Assembly (NCBI GenBank): GCA_905142475.1
Contig: LR990730.1
Location: 3,720,001-3,784,000 of the forward strand
Direction of reading: 5' to 3'
Source: Xanthomonas hydrangeae
GTDB lineage: Bacteria > Pseudomonadota > Gammaproteobacteria > Xanthomonadales > Xanthomonadaceae
DNA: 64,000 bases
In this document: piece by piece, positions 59,052 through 64,000 of the stretch
Position numbering within the stretch: the first letter of the stretch is position 1
Layout of the letters: the number at the start of each line of letters is the position of its first letter
The notes under the pieces: model-generated
The model's database searches: none
Told to the model about the DNA's origin: nothing
The model's input: the letters and a program-made list of their open reading frames with translations, nothing else
Position numbers and translations under genes: made by a program

Positions 59052-59852
59052 ATGCCGATACGTCCCGTGCCGACCCTGCTGCTCAATACCCGCTCTATCG
59101 AACTGGTGCCAGCCGCCCTTCTGCAGGCGCGCAGCAATGCCGACGCGCGCGTGCTGGCGCAGGCCGACTGGCTGCTGAGGCGCAAGCGCGATGGGCGCTA
59201 TCTGGCAGCGCAACTGGCGCAAGGGCTGATGCCGCTGGTGCCGCGGCTGGCATGCGAGCCTGGCCTGGATGAGGTGCTGGATCGGCTGGATGCCGACACG
59301 CCTCGCCTGCCGCCACGCGCCACTGCGCTCCCGATCGACGGCCTGCAACGTCGTCTGGCGCAGCTGGGCATCGCTCACGACGATTACGTCAGCCAGACCG
59401 GCCTGACGCTGATCGCCGAACCGTCCGTGCTGCAGCATGCCGGACGCGACCGCTTCGGTCGGCCGCTCTGGCTCAGCCACGGCGCGGCCCGCGCCTGGCA
59501 CCACATGCGCATCGATGCGGCACGCACGGGCATCCTGCTCGATGCGATCTCGGGCTATCGCAGTCACGACTATCAACTGGGCATTTTCGAACGCAAGTTC
59601 GCGCGCGGCCTCACGCTTGCCCAGATTCTGGCCGTCAACGCAGCGCCAGGCTTCAGCGAACACCACAGCGGCGATGCACTGGATATCGGCACGCCAGGCG
59701 AGCCGCCGGCCGAAGACGCCTTCGAAGCGACGCCGGTATTTGCGTGGTTGCGTACGCATGCCGCGCAGTTCGGTTTTCGCCTGAGTTATCCGCGCGGCAA
59801 CCCGCATGGCATCGTCTACGAGCCGTGGCACTGGCGTTGGTCGGCGACGTAA
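59052..59852 (+). CDS. D-alanyl-D-alanine carboxypeptidase family protein (VanY/M15B)
   Basis: The 266-residue protein has an M15B C-terminal domain with SGYRSHDYQLGIFERK, PGFSEHHSGDALDIG (zinc His/Asp) and EPWHWRW (third ligand). No signal peptide is obvious, so its location is uncertain; VanY-like enzymes act on peptidoglycan stem peptides in the periplasm. The start at 59052 is the likely ATG; GTG at 59046 is also possible. It converges on the glycosylase gene. Confidence 0.85.
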   Translation: MPIRPVPTLLLNTRSIELVPAALLQARSNADARVLAQADWLLRRKRDGRYLAAQLAQGLMPLVPRLACEPGLDEVLDRLDADTPRLPPRATALPIDGLQRRLAQLGIAHDDYVSQTGLTLIAEPSVLQHAGRDRFGRPLWLSHGAARAWHHMRIDAARTGILLDAISGYRSHDYQLGIFERKFARGLTLAQILAVNAAPGFSEHHSGDALDIGTPGEPPAEDAFEATPVFAWLRTHAAQFGFRLSYPRGNPHGIVYEPWHWRWSAT

Positions 59853-59927
59853 GCCGGCCGCGCGTCATGCCTCACGCGACGCAGCGCGACACGGCCGCCC
59901 AGCTTGTCTGCCGCCCTTGCGCGCGAG

Positions 59928-60602
59928 CTACTCCTGCGAGCGCGGCGTCGGCACCTTGGTCGCCACGCTGAAGTCGGCGATTTTCCACAGATAGAACGCG
60001 GCGTAGCTGCGATACGGGCCCCAGCGTTCGCCGCGTGCGGCCAGTTCCTTCGGTATGGGCATCAGCTCCTGCTTGTCCACGCGTTGGGCACCTTTACGCA
60101 CGCCAAGGTCGTCGATCGGCAGCAGGTCCGGGCGACCCAGACGAAACATCAGCATCATTTCCACCGTCCAGCGGCCGATGCCACGCACCGGTATCAGCGC
60201 CTGGACAATCGCTTCGTCGTCCATGAACGCGAGCTTGCGTAACGAGGGAATCTCGCCCTCCAGTTCGCGCCGCGCCAGATCGCGCAATGCCAGCGCCTTG
60301 TTGCCGGACACGCCGCAGGCGCGCAATGCCGCATCGTCGATACGAGCGAGCGTATCTGCATGCAACCGCTGCGCACCGATCGCCACTTCCACCCGCGCCA
60401 CGATCGTGGAGGCCGCCTTGCCGCTGAGTTGCTGGAACAGGATCGCGCGCGCCAATGCATCCACCGGATCGAACGGCTTGCGCCAACCCGGCTGTGGCGC
60501 GATCGGGCCAATGCGCTTCATCCACGCACCCAGCGCGCGGTCGCGCCGGGTCAAGTGCGCGAACGCAGCTTCCACGTCGAATCTGCGGGCATGGCGCGGC
60601 AT
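59928..60602 (-). CDS. DNA-3-methyladenine glycosylase (AlkA-like, HhH-GPD)
   Basis: A 224-residue glycosylase: FDPVDALARAILFQQLSGKAA (start of the HhH-GPD fold), GVSGNKALALRDLA, VRGIGRWTVEMMLMFRLGRPD and the catalytic Asp in LLPIDDLGVRKG. It excises alkylated bases. It is shorter than E. coli AlkA (282), lacking the extra N-terminal domain. ATG at 60602 lies close to the upstream DUF423 stop (60605). Confidence 0.9.
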   Translation of the reverse strand: MPRHARRFDVEAAFAHLTRRDRALGAWMKRIGPIAPQPGWRKPFDPVDALARAILFQQLSGKAASTIVARVEVAIGAQRLHADTLARIDDAALRACGVSGNKALALRDLARRELEGEIPSLRKLAFMDDEAIVQALIPVRGIGRWTVEMMLMFRLGRPDLLPIDDLGVRKGAQRVDKQELMPIPKELAARGERWGPYRSYAAFYLWKIADFSVATKVPTPRSQE

Positions 60603-60604
60603 GC

Positions 60605-60976
60605 TCAGCGCCTCAACGCGCCGACCGCCAGCACCACCCAGCCCAGCATCAGGCTGACCCCGCCAACCGGCGCCAGGCTGGTGGGCCACTGCAGCAGCGC
60701 GCCACCGACCAGGCTACCGGCAAACAGCAGTGTGCCGATCAACAGCAGATACAGACCGATCCGACCCAGCGCGCGCGTTTCGGTGGTGCCGAGCACGGCC
60801 AGAACGGCGCCATGCCCGAATGCGTACAGCGACGCCAGTTGCAGCCGCGATTGCAGCACTGCATCGGCCACGCCATGCGAGGCATAGGCCGACAACCCCA
60901 CCGCGATGGCGGCCAGCAACGCGCCGCAGAACGCCAGCAGCGAGGGATGTTTCTTACGACGTTCGAGCAGGGACAT
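60605..60976 (-). CDS. DUF423 family membrane protein
   Basis: A 123-residue protein with four hydrophobic segments, typical of DUF423 (YgdD-like): GALLAAIAVGLSAYASHGV, LASLYAFGHGAVLAVLG, IGLYLLLIGTLLFAGSLVGGALL, and LAPVGGVSLMLGWVVLAVGAL. Function unknown. Start at 60976 has GGAG 10 nt upstream. It ends two bases before the glycosylase gene starts, so the two are co-transcribed. Confidence 0.85.
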   Translation of the reverse strand: MSLLERRKKHPSLLAFCGALLAAIAVGLSAYASHGVADAVLQSRLQLASLYAFGHGAVLAVLGTTETRALGRIGLYLLLIGTLLFAGSLVGGALLQWPTSLAPVGGVSLMLGWVVLAVGALRR

Positions 60977-61007
60977 GAGGGCAGGCTCCATTGCAGCGCC
61001 GTGGCGC

Positions 61008-61040
61008 AAAAAAAAACGCGCCGCAAGGTTGCGGCGCGTT
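61008..61040 (-). terminator. Intrinsic terminator of the SRPBCC gene
   Basis: 12-bp arms (61015-61026 and 61029-61040) are followed on the minus strand by nine T (61016-61008). It separates the SRPBCC gene from DUF423. Confidence 0.8.
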
Positions 61041-61072
61041 TTCGTCTGGATCAACTCATCGTGGTGAAACGA

Positions 61073-62242
61073 TTACTTGATGGCCCAGTAAACATCGTAG
61101 ACACCTTCCGGCGTAAACGACTTGTCCACGCCTGCCTTCCACGACTCGTACGGACGCTCGGTCACGTCGTTGCCGTTGGTGGCAGACCAGGCACGCAGCG
61201 AGCTACGCACTGCATCCAGACCGGCCATGTGGCCTGCGTAGGTTGCATAGGCGGAGCGATGCGCCTTGGTGCGCTCGTACTTCACCGGTGCTTCGGTCGG
61301 GATATTGACCTTCAGCTCTTCGCCAGTGGCGGCGACCGGCGTTGCATCGACCGGAGCAGCGGCAGCGGCGTCGTCCTTCTTGGCAGCGTCCTTGGCCGCA
61401 TCCGGCTTGGGAGCCGCACCGGCACGCTTGCGCACCGGCTGCACGACGTCGAAGGCGTACTTGTCGGAGGCGAAGTCGGTGGTGACGATGCGCACCGGAC
61501 CCGCAGCCTCAAGGCCGTTGGAATCCATCACACGCTTGATCCACTCCTGGTTGTCCTTGATCGACTTCTTGATCGTCTCGTTGTCACGATCGATGTTGCC
61601 TGCGGTGACGACCAACAGGTCCTCGGCCGGCACATCGACGATCTTGAGATCGCTCAACACCGGCTTGCCATCCAGCTCGGCGCGGTAGTCGAAATTGGGA
61701 ACGGTGGCCAGTGCGGTCGCCAGGCGCGACAGACCCAGTTTCAGGTCGTCGCCCACGTGGCGGCTGACATACAAGCCGGCATACCGACCGAACAGGTTCC
61801 AGCCGTACTTGACGCTGTAGTCCTGGGTGATCTTGACGTTCTTGTTGTTCTTGCCGGTCGGCACCAGGGTGAAATTGGTGACCTTGTCATAGCCCTTGGT
61901 GGGATCGTCGATCGAAATCTCAACACGCTCGTTCTTGACGCTGTTGGTGATCTCCCAGCTGCCCTTGCCGATGTAACCTTCGGTGGAGCTGTACTCGATA
62001 CGTGCACCCTTGCCCTCTTCAGGGCCGGCCAGCTTCAGCTGGAGCTTGGGGTCACGCAGCACGAGCGGGTTCCAATCCTTGAAACGACGGAAGCTGTTCA
62101 CGGTGTCGTAAACAATCGTCATTCTGCGGTTGGTCTCAACACTCTCGGACATCTGTCGCTCCGAGGGCAACACCAGGCCCACTACGACAAACAGGCCAGC
62201 CACGATCCCCAAGGCGATCAGGAACTCGATAATACGGGTCAT
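61073..62242 (-). CDS. Membrane-anchored SRPBCC (START-like) domain protein
   Basis: The 389-residue protein has an N-terminal transmembrane helix (about 3-25, IIEFLIALGIVAGLFVVVGLVL) and an SRPBCC-like domain (about 35-190, RRMTIVYDTVNSFRRFKDWNPL, IEYSSTEGYIGKGSWEI). A second globular part contains an Ala/Asp-rich linker (KPDAAKDAAKKDDAAAAAP). The fold is ligand-binding in the family; the ligand is unknown. Single gene, with GGAG about 10 nt before the ATG. Confidence 0.8.
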   Translation of the reverse strand: MTRIIEFLIALGIVAGLFVVVGLVLPSERQMSESVETNRRMTIVYDTVNSFRRFKDWNPLVLRDPKLQLKLAGPEEGKGARIEYSSTEGYIGKGSWEITNSVKNERVEISIDDPTKGYDKVTNFTLVPTGKNNKNVKITQDYSVKYGWNLFGRYAGLYVSRHVGDDLKLGLSRLATALATVPNFDYRAELDGKPVLSDLKIVDVPAEDLLVVTAGNIDRDNETIKKSIKDNQEWIKRVMDSNGLEAAGPVRIVTTDFASDKYAFDVVQPVRKRAGAAPKPDAAKDAAKKDDAAAAAPVDATPVAATGEELKVNIPTEAPVKYERTKAHRSAYATYAGHMAGLDAVRSSLRAWSATNGNDVTERPYESWKAGVDKSFTPEGVYDVYWAIK

Positions 62243-62639
62243 TCAGGAGGTCTCCGGGGCCGATCCCACGGCCGGGTTGAGTGAAGCGAAGCCGCCATCC
62301 TAGCAGGCTTCGAGAAAGATGTTCAGTTGTGCGACGGGTAGCGCGGTCTTGCGGTGTCATCCAGCGCAAGACACGCCGTTGCACAGCGACGCAATCCTAA
62401 TCCAGGCAGGGGTTTGGACGGATTGCGCGCCGCTATCATGCACATCGCGCGATGCCTGTGTGTGATGCAGCGATGGCATGGCGCATTCGCCCTGCTCCTC
62501 AGCCTGTTGCCATGCAGATGCGCAGCAACGCGCCACAGCGAATCGCACCGCAGAATCAGGCACGCCCGCAGGGTGAACGCGCCGCCGCGCGCCGTGCCCC
62601 TCAGCGCCGACGGGGATTGGGCGCCGCGGGGCGATGCCG
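62243..62639. other. Intergenic region between SRPBCC gene and response regulator
   Basis: Contains the presumed promoter of the SRPBCC gene and the 3' flank of the response regulator. No gene, repeat or strong stem-loop is seen. Confidence 0.4.
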
Positions 62640-63281
62640 TCAGACCAACTGCAGCTCGAAGGCCTTCAATACCGCGCGGGTGCGATCACGCACGCCGAGC
62701 TTGGACAGAATATTGGACACGTGATTCTTGATGGTGCCCTCGGCCACGCCCAGCGAATTGGCGATCTCCTTGTTGGAGAAGCCGCTGGCCATCAGCCGCA
62801 GGATCTCGGTCTCGCGGTCGGTCAGCGGGTCGGGCCGGTCCAGGCTGACGAACTCGTTGCGCATGTGTTCCAGGCCCGACAGCAGGCGCTGGGTCACCGC
62901 CGGCTGCACCAGCGAGCCGCCGCCGGCCACGGTGCGGATCGCGCCGACCAGTTGTTCCAGCGAGACATCCTTGAGCAGATAGCCCTTGGCGCCGGCCTTG
63001 AGCCCGGCCAGTACCAGTTGGTCGTCGTCGAAGGTGGTCAGGATGATCGTCGGCGGCAGCGTGCCGTTGCGCGAGAGCATCTGCAGCGCCTCCAGCCCGG
63101 ACATCACCGGCATGCGCATGTCCATCAGCACCACATCGGGCTGAATCTGCGGAATCTGCTCGACCGCCTGCTTGCCATCGGAGGCCTCGGCGACCACTTC
63201 GATGCCGTTGTCCAGCGCCAGCAGCGAGCGGATGCCCTGGCGTACCAGGGTTTGGTCGTCGACCAGGCACACACGGATCAT
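62640..63281 (-). CDS. NarL/LuxR-family response regulator
   Basis: A 213-residue regulator: receiver (1-120, Asp in VVLMDMRMPVMSG, Lys in GYLLKDVSLEQL) and a GerE/LuxR helix-turn-helix (about 150-213, LTDRETEILRLMASGFSNKEIA and EGTIKNHVSNILSKLG). It is the output partner of the histidine kinase that ends one base away upstream. Confidence 0.93.
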   Translation of the reverse strand: MIRVCLVDDQTLVRQGIRSLLALDNGIEVVAEASDGKQAVEQIPQIQPDVVLMDMRMPVMSGLEALQMLSRNGTLPPTIILTTFDDDQLVLAGLKAGAKGYLLKDVSLEQLVGAIRTVAGGGSLVQPAVTQRLLSGLEHMRNEFVSLDRPDPLTDRETEILRLMASGFSNKEIANSLGVAEGTIKNHVSNILSKLGVRDRTRAVLKAFELQLV

Positions 63282-64000
63282 CTAGAACACTCCTTGAGTC
63301 ACGGCCGCAGGCATCAGTGCCGGCGCGCCTGGAACGGAGATGCGCAGGCCGAAGCCGTCACCCCGCCGGGTTTGAATCTCGAGCTGACCACCATACTGGT
63401 TCAGGCGTTCGCGCATGCCGCGCAATCCGTTGCCGGGCGCCACGGTGTCGGCGCCATGGCCGTCGTCGCGCGCATCGATCAGCACAGTGTCGGCATCGCG
63501 GCGCACCTGGATCCACAGGTTGCGCGCACCGGCATGGCGCACCGCATTGGTGATGATTTCCTGGGTACAGCGCAGCAGCACGTGGGCGCGCTCGGGGTCG
63601 TCCAGGGTCAGCGGCTGGGCGATGTCCAGATGGATGTCCAGCGAGGGCACCTGGGTCACCAGCGGGCGCAAGGCCGCTTCCAGATCGATGGCGCCGCTGT
63701 CGCGCAGGTGGCTGACCGCCTCGCGCACGTCGGTGAGCAGCAGCTTGGCCAGCGTATGCGCCTGGCGCACGTGTTCCTGGGCCTGGCCCTCGGTGATGTG
63801 GCCGGCCACCTCCAGGTTCAGGCTCAGCGCGGTGAGGTGGTGGCCGAGCAGGTCGTGCAGCTCGCGCGAGATGCGGGTGCGCTCGTTGATGCGGGCGCTT
63901 TCGGCCAGCAGCGCGCGGGTGGCGCGCAGTTCGGCATTGAGCCGGCGCTGTTCTTCACGGGCATCGGTCTGCTGGCGCGCGACCAGGCTGGTCACGAAGA
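63282..64000 (-). CDS. NarL-type sensor histidine kinase (partial, 5' end outside window)
   Basis: The C-terminal 239 residues seen here contain the HisKA_3 motif RTRISRELHDLLGHHLTALSL (phospho-accepting His in ELHD), and HATPase boxes EIITNAVRHAG, DARDDGHGAD and NGLRGMRERLNQYGG. This is the DesK/NarX-type family. The frame is open to the right edge, so the sensor domain is not visible. Its stop abuts the response regulator start. Confidence 0.9.
   Translation of the reverse strand, partial: FVTSLVARQQTDAREEQRRLNAELRATRALLAESARINERTRISRELHDLLGHHLTALSLNLEVAGHITEGQAQEHVRQAHTLAKLLLTDVREAVSHLRDSGAIDLEAALRPLVTQVPSLDIHLDIAQPLTLDDPERAHVLLRCTQEIITNAVRHAGARNLWIQVRRDADTVLIDARDDGHGADTVAPGNGLRGMRERLNQYGGQLEIQTRRGDGFGLRISVPGAPALMPAAVTQGVF

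Overview
The window is a GC-rich stretch of chromosome from a plant-pathogenic Xanthomonas. The strongest evidence is the divergent pair hrpX (AraC type) and hrpG (OmpR type), the master regulators of type III secretion in this genus. The cyoABCD oxidase operon, the ribF-ileS-lspA-ispH block and the rplU/rpmA/obgE region fit the same assignment. I cannot fix the species from the sequence alone.

Layout. Positions 1-15732 are dominated by signalling genes. There is a cut-off PAS-domain sensor at the left edge. A tightly coupled operon at 585-6311 encodes a hybrid kinase with three receivers, a CheR, a CheB without a receiver, and a receiver-kinase protein. A DUF1428 protein, thioredoxin 2 (trxC) and a TonB-dependent receptor follow. 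Next comes a minus-strand stressosome operon, rsbR-rsbS-rsbT-(RsbT/RsbX fusion)-kinase-hybrid kinase. None of these signalling proteins carries a DNA-binding output domain. Positions 15733-16796 are a scar region with the 3' remnant of an Old Yellow Enzyme gene and several repeats. A TPR-like protein and a divergent HSP90-family protein (16797-21017) precede hrpX/hrpG (21235-24300).

From 24423 to 47276 the window is mostly housekeeping: a DUF805 membrane protein, radA, a secreted M61 peptidase, cyoABCD, tRNA-Thr, ispH, lspA, ileS, ribF, murJ, rpsT, obgE, rpmA, rplU, uvrA and a hotdog thioesterase. From 47539 to the end there are a PCu(A)C copper chaperone, an enoyl-CoA hydratase-like protein, tesB, a DUF2007 protein, an ECF sigma factor with a membrane C-terminus, a secreted EF-hand protein, bpt, a phosphodiesterase-like lipoprotein, purT, an SPFH/Arc/DUF4177 cluster, a VanY-like peptidase, an AlkA-like glycosylase, DUF423 and SRPBCC proteins, and a NarL-type two-component pair whose kinase runs off the right edge.

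Functional links. Stop-start overlaps of a few bases run through both signalling operons, which implies translational coupling and possibly assembled complexes. Dispersed 7-bp repeats (GGGATTC/GGGAATC and complements) occur at five intergenic sites. At one of them the repeat has become part of the lspA coding sequence. The other internal repeat of note is a 30-bp tandem that encodes the C-terminal tail of RibF.
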